The notes under the pieces were generated by a model, which saw nothing but the letters and a program-made list of their open reading frames with translations, had not been told where the DNA came from and made no database searches. The position numbers and the translations under genes are program-made. Positions 42,175 to 50,366 of a stretch of DNA of 64,000 nucleotides are shown here, piece by piece. Each line of letters begins with the position of its first letter. The first letter of the stretch is position 1. This stretch comes from Bryobacterales bacterium (GTDB lineage: Bacteria; Acidobacteriota; Terriglobia; Bryobacterales; Bryobacteraceae): NCBI GenBank assembly GCA_016789785.1, contig JAEUQE010000004.1, positions 1-64,000 on the forward strand, given 5' to 3'.

Positions 42175-43107
42175 ATGTCCGTCTCGACGCCGGAGTTTCT
42201 GTATCCGCGCGAGTTTGTGCAGAGTCCCGCCGCCTTGGACCGGCGCTGGACGCATTCCGAATCCGAGCAATACACTCGCTGGCTGGCAACGCATCACTAC
42301 GAGAATTTTCACGTGGTGAGTTTTCTGTTGCCGAAGAAACTGCACCAGGACTTCTTCAACGTATACGCGTTCTGCCGTTGGTCCGATGATCTGGGCGATG
42401 AGATCGGCGATCCGGCTGAGAGTTTGCGTCTGCTGGCATGGTGGCGTACGGAACTAGATCGCATGTACGCGGGTGAGGTGGGGCATCCGGTGTTCACGGC
42501 GTTGCGGGGCACGGTCGCAAGGCACGATCTGCCGATGGAGCCCTTCGCTGATCTGATTGATGCGTTTGTGCAGGATCAGCAAGTGGGCCGCTATGCAGAC
42601 TGGGATGAATTGTTCGGGTACTGCCGCAATTCGGCGAACCCCGTGGGCCGGCTGGTGCTCTATCTTTGCGGATATCGCGATGCGGAGCGGCAACGCCTTT
42701 CCGATGCGACCTGCACGGCGCTGCAACTGGCGAACTTCTGGCAGGACGTGACCGTGGATCTGTTGAAGGACCGGGTCTACATTCCGCTGGATGTGATGGC
42801 GCGGCACGGCTACACGGTGGAAGAGCTTTTTGCGAAGCGATTCAATGCGGCATTCCGCGAGGTGATGATCGAGATTGTGGCGAAGGCGCGGGAGTTGTTT
42901 GAGGAAGGACTTGCGTTGCCGCCGATGCTCGACCGCCGTCTCGCCATTGACATTGATCTGTTCAGCCGCGGCGGACTGAAGGTGCTGGAGAAGATCGCGG
43001 CGCAGGACTACAACGTGCTGGCCGCGCGTCCCGTGATCAGCAAGATGGAACGCGTGGGACTGCTGTTGAAGACGCTATGGAGAGTGGGCATCGCGCGGGC
43101 GGCATGA
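42175..43107 (+). CDS. hpnC: Hydroxysqualene synthase HpnC
   Basis: A 310-residue squalene/phytoene-synthase-fold protein. The first Asp-rich region is FCRWSDDLGDE and the second NFWQDVTVDLLKDRVYIP. HpnC-type start HYENFHVVSFLLPKKLHQDF separates it from HpnD. It turns presqualene diphosphate into hydroxysqualene. Its stop overlaps the hpnD start (ATGA). Confidence 0.92.
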   Translation: MSVSTPEFLYPREFVQSPAALDRRWTHSESEQYTRWLATHHYENFHVVSFLLPKKLHQDFFNVYAFCRWSDDLGDEIGDPAESLRLLAWWRTELDRMYAGEVGHPVFTALRGTVARHDLPMEPFADLIDAFVQDQQVGRYADWDELFGYCRNSANPVGRLVLYLCGYRDAERQRLSDATCTALQLANFWQDVTVDLLKDRVYIPLDVMARHGYTVEELFAKRFNAAFREVMIEIVAKARELFEEGLALPPMLDRRLAIDIDLFSRGGLKVLEKIAAQDYNVLAARPVISKMERVGLLLKTLWRVGIARAA

Positions 43108-43946
43108 TCACACTGGAAGCGTCGTATGAGTGGTGCCGCCAGGTGGCGCGCACGCGGGCCGCGAACTTCTACTATTCGTTTCTGCTGCTCGACAAGCCGC
43201 GCCGCGACGCGATGTGCGCGATCTATGCGTTCATGCGGATCTGCGACGACTTGAGTGATGAGCCGGGCGAGCACACGGATGCGGCGTTCGATGATTGGCG
43301 TGATGAGATGTCGAGGGCGCTGCGTGGCGAGCCTGCCTCGCACAATGTCTGGCCGGCGTTCGCGGATACGGCGCGGCGCTACCGGATTCCCGAGCAGTAC
43401 TTCCACGACATGATTGATGGCGTGCACAGCGACATCCATTTCCAGCCCATGGAAACGTACGCGCAGCTCTATCAGTATTGCTATCGCGTGGCGAGCGTGG
43501 TGGGGCTTACGGTGATTCACATCCTCGGCTTCCGTTCCCAGGAAGCGCTTCCCCTTGCAGAGAAGTGCGGTGTGGCATTTCAGCTCACAAACATTTTGAG
43601 GGATGTTCGTGAGGACTACGAGAACGGCCGCATCTATCTGCCTGCGGAGGATCTGCGCCGGTACGATGTGGGCCGCACGGCGTTTGACGGGAGCGAAGTG
43701 AGCGGTGGGTTGTGGAGTCTGCTGGCATTTGAAGCCGCGAGGGCACGGGAGTTGTATCGCGAATCGAGGCCACTGGTCCAGTTGGTGGAGCGATCGGGAC
43801 GGCCGATGCTTGCGGCGTTGATTGAGACGTACTCGACGTTGCTCGATCGGATTGAAACTTCCGGGTATGACGTGCTTCGCCGAAGAATCGCGTTGTCGAA
43901 GCCGCACAAGCTGTGGATTCTCGCGAAGCACGCTTTGTGGAAGTAG
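43104..43946 (+). CDS. hpnD: Presqualene diphosphate synthase HpnD
   Basis: A 280-residue enzyme that joins two farnesyl diphosphates. Asp-rich motifs are MRICDDLSDEPG and ILRDVREDYENGRIYLP; ARTRAANFYYSFLLL is the usual start. ATG 43104 overlaps the hpnC stop and replaces the longer start at 43077. The gene ends the operon with its stop directly against the stop of the DksA-like gene on the other strand. HpnE, the next enzyme in the path, is not here. Confidence 0.93.
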   Translation: MITLEASYEWCRQVARTRAANFYYSFLLLDKPRRDAMCAIYAFMRICDDLSDEPGEHTDAAFDDWRDEMSRALRGEPASHNVWPAFADTARRYRIPEQYFHDMIDGVHSDIHFQPMETYAQLYQYCYRVASVVGLTVIHILGFRSQEALPLAEKCGVAFQLTNILRDVREDYENGRIYLPAEDLRRYDVGRTAFDGSEVSGGLWSLLAFEAARARELYRESRPLVQLVERSGRPMLAALIETYSTLLDRIETSGYDVLRRRIALSKPHKLWILAKHALWK

Positions 43947-44312
43947 TTACGCGGCTGGCCGCTGATCGAGGCGAAGCAGTTCGTCGAGCAACTCCTGGCA
44001 CTCGATACAGTGCGGCGCCCAGGGAAGCGCGTTGAGGCGCTTCTCGGGAACCGGTTCTTCGCACTCCAGGCAAACCCCATAAGTTCCGGCATCGATCCGG
44101 GCGAGGGCTGCGCGGATCTGCCTCAGGGCGTCGAATGAACGCGTGGTGGCCGTGATGCTGTGCTCACGCTCCATGAGTTCGGTGAGGCGATCGATGTCGT
44201 CGCCATGAGTGGTGATTGCAATGCCCGGTCTGCCGTGAGCCAGCCGATCCTTTGCCTCAGTTTCCGCCTGGGCCAACAGGCGCCGGTATTTGAGGAAACT
44301 CGTGTTTCGCAT
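43947..44312 (-). CDS. DksA/TraR-family zinc-finger protein
   Basis: A 121-residue protein with a coiled-coil start (RNTSFLKYRRLLAQAETEAK) and a C4 zinc finger made by CLECEE and CIECQE (about 81-84 and 102-105), with GTYGVCLECEEPVPEKRLNA as family signature. DksA-type proteins enter the secondary channel of RNA polymerase. GGAG lies just before ATG 44312. It follows the antiporter gene by 89 bases on the same strand. Confidence 0.88.
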   Translation of the reverse strand: MRNTSFLKYRRLLAQAETEAKDRLAHGRPGIAITTHGDDIDRLTELMEREHSITATTRSFDALRQIRAALARIDAGTYGVCLECEEPVPEKRLNALPWAPHCIECQELLDELLRLDQRPAA

Positions 44313-44401
44313 ACTGGTCTCCGTACGACCAGAATAGGCCCGTTGGGTGGGCATTCCGATCCTGCATAGAGGTGAGATCCGCCGCGTTTGGGCATGATCT
44401 C

Positions 44402-45433
44402 TCAGTGCGCGCTGAGACGCCATCCGAGAAACACAAGGTAAGCCAACAGAAGGAAGATCCCTTCGCCACGAGTGATGGTTTGACCGCTGCGAATCGCGAC
44501 CGGCAGCAAAACAACGGAGAGCAGCGCCATGAACAGGAGATCCGCGTGGCCGCCGCTTGGAATGGCGACGGGGCGGATGAAGGACACGACACCACCAATC
44601 GCAAGGATGTTGAAGAGGTTCGAGCCGACCACGTTGCCCAACGCGATGGCGGCATTTCCCCGGCGCGCGGCAACAATGCAAGTCGCGAGTTCCGGCAGCG
44701 TGGTTCCGAAGGAGATGATCGTGAGTCCGATCAGATTCTCACTGAGTCCGATGACACGGGCAAGACCGACGGCGCCATCGACGGTCCAAGTCGCACCAAC
44801 GGAAACACCAGCGAGGCCAAGGATGGTGAAGATGCCATGGCGAACCAGGGAGCGATGAGGTTGCTCACTCTGCTGTTCACGCTGCTCCTGTTCAACCTGC
44901 TCTATGAATCCATGTTCCGGAGTGCCCGTCAACGCACGTTTTGCGGCCGAATAGATGGCCGTGTAGTAAACGAAGATGGCGAACAGGAGCAGCAGAATCA
45001 AACCGTCGGCGCGGCTGAAAGCGTCGGTAGCGGAAGCGGCCAACCGCTGATCGTTTCCGAGAATCAGCAAGGCGCAAACGGCAACCCATACCATCGGAAT
45101 CTCACGGGTAATCAGCGAGGGTTCCACCTTGAGAGGCGACACGATGGCCGTGATGGCGAGCACGATCCCGATGTTGACGGTGCAGGAGCCCACGATGTTG
45201 CCGAAGGCCAGTGCAGTCTCGCCACGATAGGCCGAGAGCGAGTTGATCACGAGTTCCGGAGTGGATGTGCCAAAGGCGACCAGCGTCATGCCGATGATGA
45301 GCGGCGGGACGCCGAGGGCTTCGGCCAGTGCCGCGATGCCGTCTACGAAGTACTTGGCTCCTGCCAACAACAGCGCCAGGCCGGCGGCAAGCAGACCGGA
45401 CGCAAGCAGAGGTGTCTGCAAGATCGAATCCAT
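44402..45433 (-). CDS. Calcium/sodium antiporter (CaCA family)
   Basis: A 343-residue inner-membrane exchanger with ten or so helices and two inverted alpha-repeats: MTLVAFGTSTPELVIN with GNIVGSCTVNIG, and LTIISFGTTLPELATC with GNVVGSNLFNIL. These carry the ion-binding Glu and Asn. A charged loop (EQVEQEQREQQSEQ) separates the halves. ATG 45433 begins 24 bases after the response regulator stop, so the exchanger is probably in the same operon and may be under its control. Confidence 0.92.
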   Translation of the reverse strand: MDSILQTPLLASGLLAAGLALLLAGAKYFVDGIAALAEALGVPPLIIGMTLVAFGTSTPELVINSLSAYRGETALAFGNIVGSCTVNIGIVLAITAIVSPLKVEPSLITREIPMVWVAVCALLILGNDQRLAASATDAFSRADGLILLLLFAIFVYYTAIYSAAKRALTGTPEHGFIEQVEQEQREQQSEQPHRSLVRHGIFTILGLAGVSVGATWTVDGAVGLARVIGLSENLIGLTIISFGTTLPELATCIVAARRGNAAIALGNVVGSNLFNILAIGGVVSFIRPVAIPSGGHADLLFMALLSVVLLPVAIRSGQTITRGEGIFLLLAYLVFLGWRLSAH

Positions 45434-45456
45434 GCGTTGTCCTTGAGTGAGATGGG

Positions 45457-46104
45457 TTAAGAAATGATTTTCTTGCGCACCGCGTAGAGTACGATGTCCG
45501 CCGAACTGTGGAGATCGAGCTTTTGCATCAGGTGCATGCGGTGGGTGGCGACGGTATTCACGCTGCAATCGAGAGTGGTGGCGACTTCCTTGTTCGACTT
45601 TCCTTCCGCCAGCAGTTGCAGCACCTGCTTCTCACGTTCGGTGAGCAGATCGTAGGAGTCCTGCAGTCCCTTTTGGCGAAGCTGGCGGACATAGTCATCC
45701 ATCAGAGTGGCTTGGATGGTGGGGCTGAAATAGGATTTGCCTTGTGCAACGGCGCGAACGGCACGATCGAGGTCGGCCTCGGCGCTCTCCTTGAGGAGGT
45801 AGCCCCGGGCTCCGGCGGAAAGGGCACGAAGGAGGTACTCCTCGTCGGAATGCATGCTGAGCATGATGATGCCGGTCTTCGGATACGCCTTGAGAATCTG
45901 CGCCGCGGCATCGATACCGTTGAGGCCCGGCATGGCGATGTCCATGATCACCACGTCGGGACGATGTTCGCCGACGAGTTGAACGGCGGCGAGCCCGTCG
46001 GCGGCTTCGCCAATGACTTCGAGGTCCGGGAACTGTTCCAATTGGAGGCGCAGTCCGCGGCGCATCACACCGTGATCGTCAGCAATGAGAACTCGTGTGG
46101 TCAT
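45457..46104 (-). CDS. NarL/LuxR-type response regulator
   Basis: A 215-residue regulator: receiver with acceptor in VVIMDIAMPGLNG (about Asp55) and a LuxR-type helix-turn-helix at the end (LTEREKQVLQLLAEGKSNKE, VNTVATHRMHLMQKL). It overlaps its kinase by four bases. Likely targets include the downstream antiporter. Confidence 0.94.
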   Translation of the reverse strand: MTTRVLIADDHGVMRRGLRLQLEQFPDLEVIGEAADGLAAVQLVGEHRPDVVIMDIAMPGLNGIDAAAQILKAYPKTGIIMLSMHSDEEYLLRALSAGARGYLLKESAEADLDRAVRAVAQGKSYFSPTIQATLMDDYVRQLRQKGLQDSYDLLTEREKQVLQLLAEGKSNKEVATTLDCSVNTVATHRMHLMQKLDLHSSADIVLYAVRKKIIS

Positions 46105-47462
46105 GATCTAACCATTTCCTTGATGGGTAGTTCCAATTCGAGAAGGGTTCCGGAGCCTGGTTTTGACGTGATTTTCACGGCGCCGCCGAGATCCCGCACA
46201 CGCTGCTGAATCCCGGCCAAGCCGAGGCCGGACCTGGAAGGTTGCGCGGGATTGAAGCCGATGCCATCGTCCTGCACGGTGACGCTGACCATGTCCTCGC
46301 GGCTGTACATGGACACGAGGATATGTTTGGCGCGGGAGTGGCGGGAGCAGTTGTTCAGAGCTTCCTGAACGATGCGGTAGACGCATGTCCGATGGGGCTC
46401 AGGGACGGCGGCGATATCGCCATCCATGCGGACGTCGACCGGCACGCCTGTTCTGCGAGAGCATTCGCGGGCATGGGAACGGAGTGCGGGCCCGAGGCCG
46501 AGGTCATCCAGCATGGCGGGGCGAAGTCCGGCAGCGAGATCCTTGATGGCGCGAACGACATCGGTATTCAGGCGTTTCACTTCCGCCAGCTTTTCCTGAA
46601 AGCGTTCGGGGGAGTCGTGTTGTGCGCGCTCGAGCCAACCGAGTTCCATGCCCATGGCGGATGCCATCTGGCCGACGGCATCGTGCAGTTCGAGCGAGAT
46701 TCGTTTGCGCTCCTCCTCCTGAGCCTGCACGACCCGCATGGCAAGCCTGCGCTGTTCGCGCTCCGCTTCTTCGGCACGCTCGCGCTCCTGAATGATCTTG
46801 CGCTCAAGGCGGATGACGCGCCATGCCGCGAGGGCGGCCACCACCGCGCCGAGCCCGAGGCAGGTCCACAGCAGCCGCAGGATGAACAGCCGCAGGCTCT
46901 GCTGGCTGCGTTCGCGCGCCTCACGCTCCACTGCGAGGTTATGGGCATTGAGTGTTCGCAGTTCGTTGGCCAGCGTGACGATGGATTGGCGCTTCGGGAT
47001 CAGGTGTTGACGGATGAACCAGTAGCTGCGGGCGAGCTTTTCCTCAGGTGACCAGTTGAGCATTGGATCGAGAGAATCGGCATACTCCTGAGTCTCCTGC
47101 TGGAGCCGCTGGACTTTGTCGGGCTGCGCGGTCTGCAGGCGGCCGAGACGGCGCAGATGGCGCTCGATGAACTGCTGCTCGGTGGCGAGCTGAGCCTTGT
47201 ATTCCGGAGCGGCGGCGGGCGACGGGTCGAGTACGTAGTCCCTGACCAGGATGCCCGCGAAGTGAAGATCGGCTGGGAGGTCACGAATGGCTTCGTCGAC
47301 TTCTTCGTAAGCCAGTTGGGCGGCGATCATTTGTTGATGCATCTCATCGGTCCTGCGCATGGTGCCGAAGCCGAGCACGCCGATCAGAAGCAGCAGGCAT
47401 CCGAAACCGATGAGGAGAGCCGCGGTGATTCTCGATCTCATAGGCGGTATGTCCAATTCCAT
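46101..47462 (-). CDS. NarX/DegS-type sensor histidine kinase
   Basis: A 453-residue kinase. Two membrane helices (ALLIGFGCLLLLIGVLGF and LLWTCLGLGAVVAALAAW) enclose a helical sensor of about 150 residues resembling CHASE3-type domains. The HisKA_3 box is RKRISLELHDAVGQMASAMG and the HATPase has DDGIGFN and GLGLAGIQQR. It pairs with the next gene. The start is divergent from the phosphatase gene at 47540. ATG 47462 is used; ATG 47441 is also possible. Confidence 0.92.
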   Translation of the reverse strand: MELDIPPMRSRITAALLIGFGCLLLLIGVLGFGTMRRTDEMHQQMIAAQLAYEEVDEAIRDLPADLHFAGILVRDYVLDPSPAAAPEYKAQLATEQQFIERHLRRLGRLQTAQPDKVQRLQQETQEYADSLDPMLNWSPEEKLARSYWFIRQHLIPKRQSIVTLANELRTLNAHNLAVEREARERSQQSLRLFILRLLWTCLGLGAVVAALAAWRVIRLERKIIQERERAEEAEREQRRLAMRVVQAQEEERKRISLELHDAVGQMASAMGMELGWLERAQHDSPERFQEKLAEVKRLNTDVVRAIKDLAAGLRPAMLDDLGLGPALRSHARECSRRTGVPVDVRMDGDIAAVPEPHRTCVYRIVQEALNNCSRHSRAKHILVSMYSREDMVSVTVQDDGIGFNPAQPSRSGLGLAGIQQRVRDLGGAVKITSKPGSGTLLELELPIKEMVRS

Positions 47463-47469
47463 GCTGACA

Positions 47470-47519
47470 CAGTGTGGAAGCTTGTCATGTGTGTAGCGGA
47501 TAGTTTTGCAGTGTGGAAG
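47470..47519. repeat. Two copies of CAGTGTGGAAG in a divergent promoter region
   Basis: CAGTGTGGAAG occurs at 47470-47480 and 47509-47519, between the kinase and the phosphatase genes. The 39-base repeat spacing (near four helix turns) suits a dimeric regulator. Confidence 0.45.
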
Positions 47520-47539
47520 TGCGTATGGTGGGAGTTGAG

Positions 47540-48346
47540 ATGATTGTGATCTTCAGCGACCTGGATGGAAGTCTGCTTGATGCGGAGAGCTACTCCTGGG
47601 AAGCGGCGCAACCGGCGCTTGACCGTATCGGTCAACTTGGTCTGCCGCTGATCCTGGTATCGAGCAAGACGCGAGCGGAGATTGAGAACCTGCGAGTCCG
47701 GTTGAAGCATACCCATCCCTTTGTGGTGGAGAACGGTGGTGCGGCATTCCTGCCGGGCGGCTACTTCGGCAATGCGCCGGAAGGCGCCGTGAAGCGCGAC
47801 GGCTACGAGATTCTCGAATGGGGCACCGGCCACGCGGATCTGGTGACGGCGCTGAAGGGAGCGTCGGAGGTGTCGGGCTGCCCGGTCACCAGCTTTCACG
47901 AGATGACTGTGGAGGAGGTCGGCACGGCAACGGGTCTGCCTCCGGATCAGGCGGTTCTGGCAAAGCAGCGCGAGTATGACGAGCCGTTTCTTGTGCCGGA
48001 GAAGCGTCGAGTGCCGGCGCTGCTGGAGGCGATCGGGCGCGCCGGATTCCGCTGGACGCATGGGGGACGTTTCTACCATATCTGTGGAAATAACGATAAA
48101 GCCACGGCAGTGACAAAGCTCACGGATTTGTATCTTCGAAAGCACGGCACGGTGCGGACGATCGGGCTTGGTGACAGCTTGAATGATCTTCCGCTGCTCG
48201 AAGCGGTGGAAAAGCCTGTGCTGATCCGGTCGGGGCGAGCGCCCTCCCTACGATTCCGCACGATCGGTGCCCGGTACACACGTAGTACCGGGCCGGCAGG
48301 ATGGAACGAAGCCGTGCTGGAGTTGCTCTCAGAGATGGCTCCATAG
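47540..48346 (+). CDS. Mannosyl-3-phosphoglycerate phosphatase-like HAD enzyme
   Basis: A 268-residue HAD-IIB phosphatase: IFSDLDGSLLD (nucleophile Asp), LVSSKTRAEIE, VVENGGAAFLPGGYF and IGLGDSLNDLPLLEAV, all close to the mannosyl- or glucosyl-3-phosphoglycerate phosphatase family. It would remove phosphate to give the compatible solute mannosyl- or glucosylglycerate. GGGAG lies 6 bases before ATG 47540. The matching synthase is at 50363 on the other strand. Its 3' end overlaps the channel-like gene by 18 bases. Confidence 0.87.
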   Translation: MIVIFSDLDGSLLDAESYSWEAAQPALDRIGQLGLPLILVSSKTRAEIENLRVRLKHTHPFVVENGGAAFLPGGYFGNAPEGAVKRDGYEILEWGTGHADLVTALKGASEVSGCPVTSFHEMTVEEVGTATGLPPDQAVLAKQREYDEPFLVPEKRRVPALLEAIGRAGFRWTHGGRFYHICGNNDKATAVTKLTDLYLRKHGTVRTIGLGDSLNDLPLLEAVEKPVLIRSGRAPSLRFRTIGARYTRSTGPAGWNEAVLELLSEMAP

Positions 48347-49033
48347 CGACTCTGCGCGTTCCTCTTTGGCACGGTCCTGCTTCTCCACGAGGAAGCGGCC
48401 GACGCCCTGGCTCGCGCCGATTCCCACGGCGAGGCTGACCGCCAAGATCAGACCCCCGCAAATCATGATGAACGCCGCGAGAAACACGCTTCGCGCGAAG
48501 TTCAGTTGGTCGGCGGCGACGACGACGGCGACGAACATCAGGAGCACTCTCACCAGTGCGGCGATGCGCCGAGGCCCTGGGATTCCTTCATTCACGGCCC
48601 ACACAAGGGCGCTGCGTCCGAAGTACTGGGCAAGCCACGTGCCCGCGAGGAGAATGGCGCCCGAGAGCACGAGTTTCGGCAGCAGAAACACAAGTCCCTG
48701 GACCATCTGAGTCGTAAGGTCGGTGTTGAAGATACTCAGTGCGGTCAGCGCGCCAGCAAGCAGAAACAACCAGTAAGCCGTTTCGGCGGCGACACGCGCC
48801 GCGCGGAGCCGGCCGGACGGATCGATCATGAACGCGAGCCCGCTCTGGCGGAGAAACTTGTCGACTGCAAGGCCCTTGAAGATACGGATGATCACCCAGC
48901 GCGAGAGTAGTGCAAGGGCGTAGGCCACCACGAAGATGACAAGTCCCGCCAGCAGCGGCGGAAGCAGCGTGGCCACTTGATGCTGGAGGCGCTGAATGAC
49001 GCCTTCAAATACTTGCCGGAACGTTTCGGTCAT
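48329..49033 (-). CDS. Small mechanosensitive-channel-like membrane protein
   Basis: A 234-residue membrane protein with four or five helices (LPPLLAGLVIFVVAYALALL, YWLFLLAGALTALSIF, VFLLPKLVLSGAILLAGTWL, RVLLMFVAVVVAA, AAFIMICGGLILAVSLAVGI). The repeated TM-helix pattern is that of MscS-related 'TM helix' proteins, but the MscS beta domain is missing. It overlaps the preceding glycosyltransferase by 29 bases. A channel next to solute-synthesis genes suggests release of the solute under low osmolarity. Confidence 0.75.
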   Translation of the reverse strand: MTETFRQVFEGVIQRLQHQVATLLPPLLAGLVIFVVAYALALLSRWVIIRIFKGLAVDKFLRQSGLAFMIDPSGRLRAARVAAETAYWLFLLAGALTALSIFNTDLTTQMVQGLVFLLPKLVLSGAILLAGTWLAQYFGRSALVWAVNEGIPGPRRIAALVRVLLMFVAVVVAADQLNFARSVFLAAFIMICGGLILAVSLAVGIGASQGVGRFLVEKQDRAKEERAESLWSHL

Positions 49034-50366
49034 TGCGATCTACCTCCATAGTGTGAGCGCCACCGGATGCCGGGACGCCTGGCCCGTCATTCCAGTTAGC
49101 GAGCAAGGCCGGTTTGGCTTGTTCGAATGCGAGGCACAGCCGCTCGATTCGGGCTTCCACTTCCGGGCCGTCAAATGTCTCCATCTCAAGAACCGCCGAT
49201 GCGACCTTTCCAAGATAGAGGGGCGTGAGCGCGGAGAGGATGTGCCCTCTCTCGACGGGACGGCGTTTATAAGTGCAGGCGAAGTCGAAAAGCACGCTGA
49301 TCCAAAGCTCGTCGGGAAAGCGGAATGGTTCGGCGGGCGGATCAAGGCCGAGCTTTCTAACTTCAGAGTAAGTAGCCGGGCGGAGGGCCATGCGCCAGAT
49401 TTCGGCGAGGTCGTTGCAACCCTGGCGGAACGCATGAATCATGCGGTCGACGCGCACAGCCACTGGCTCCAGGCCGACGTCGAACTGAAATCCGAAGACT
49501 TCCGTGCGCTTGGTGGTGTTGGTTGCCTGCCATACGGTCTCGTATTCCAGCATCAGTGCGAAGACGCTGCCGACCACCTGCTTCAGCATCTCGCTGAGAT
49601 CGGACCCGGGGTCCTTGGGGTCATGCAGTTTCGCGCCGAGAAAGCTCTGGCAGACATGGAAGCCCTCGGCGAGGGCGATGGTGGTCATCCAGATGTCGAT
49701 GCCGAAGCGGGCGACGTCGGTGGCCCAGTCATTGCGTTCGAGATAGCGGCGGAAGAGGCGGTTGGAGAGCCCGAACTCACCGCCGATCGGCTGGCGGACA
49801 ATCTGACCATAGAGACACCGTGTAAGCGGATAGACGATGTTATTCGTGATCGTACCGTCGTACTTATGCCGGTGATAGTAAGGTGTGACCAGGTCGTAGT
49901 GCGCGAACAAGATCGGCCGCACTAAGTGATCGATCCATTCAGGAGCGATCGATCGCAGATCCGCATCCACCACAACGCAGACTTTCGCTTCGAGCCTGGC
50001 CGCGATCTCGAAGATCAGGCGGAAAGCGCTGCCCTTTCCCGGGATCCCATGATAGGGGAACGACAAGCGGTGCGCGGCCACGGCCGGCGTCGCCATGAGG
50101 AGCAGGTGTTGATCGTCAATGCGGGTGGAGAGCACTTCATCGCGGGTACGGTCCGTGGAGCCGCCATCGGAGTTGACAATCACGGCGGTCAACTGCGGGA
50201 AGAACTTCGCAAGCCCCGCATAGACAGCGCGAACAACGTGCCCGATGGTGCGGGCGTTGTTGTAGCTGGGGATGCCGACGACGATGTCGGCCCGCCGGAT
50301 GAACTCCGTCGCTTTGGACGCGTCCTGGGAAAGCGCGTTGGTACCCACTTGCGGAAACTCCGTCAT
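49005..50366 (-). CDS. Family-2-type glycosyltransferase
   Basis: A 453-residue GT-A enzyme: ADIVVGIPSYNNARTIGHVV at the start, VIVNSDGGSTDRTRDEV, CVVVDADLRSIAPEWID with the metal-binding DAD, and GGEFGLSNRLFRRYL. The DNA-binding of sugar nucleotides is by these blocks. It starts with ATG 50366, which overlaps the stop of the previous gene (ATGA), so it is coupled with the synthase. It may extend the solute or use the same donor; the product cannot be read from the sequence. Confidence 0.85.
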   Translation of the reverse strand: MTEFPQVGTNALSQDASKATEFIRRADIVVGIPSYNNARTIGHVVRAVYAGLAKFFPQLTAVIVNSDGGSTDRTRDEVLSTRIDDQHLLLMATPAVAAHRLSFPYHGIPGKGSAFRLIFEIAARLEAKVCVVVDADLRSIAPEWIDHLVRPILFAHYDLVTPYYHRHKYDGTITNNIVYPLTRCLYGQIVRQPIGGEFGLSNRLFRRYLERNDWATDVARFGIDIWMTTIALAEGFHVCQSFLGAKLHDPKDPGSDLSEMLKQVVGSVFALMLEYETVWQATNTTKRTEVFGFQFDVGLEPVAVRVDRMIHAFRQGCNDLAEIWRMALRPATYSEVRKLGLDPPAEPFRFPDELWISVLFDFACTYKRRPVERGHILSALTPLYLGKVASAVLEMETFDGPEVEARIERLCLAFEQAKPALLANWNDGPGVPASGGAHTMEVDRNDRNVPASI

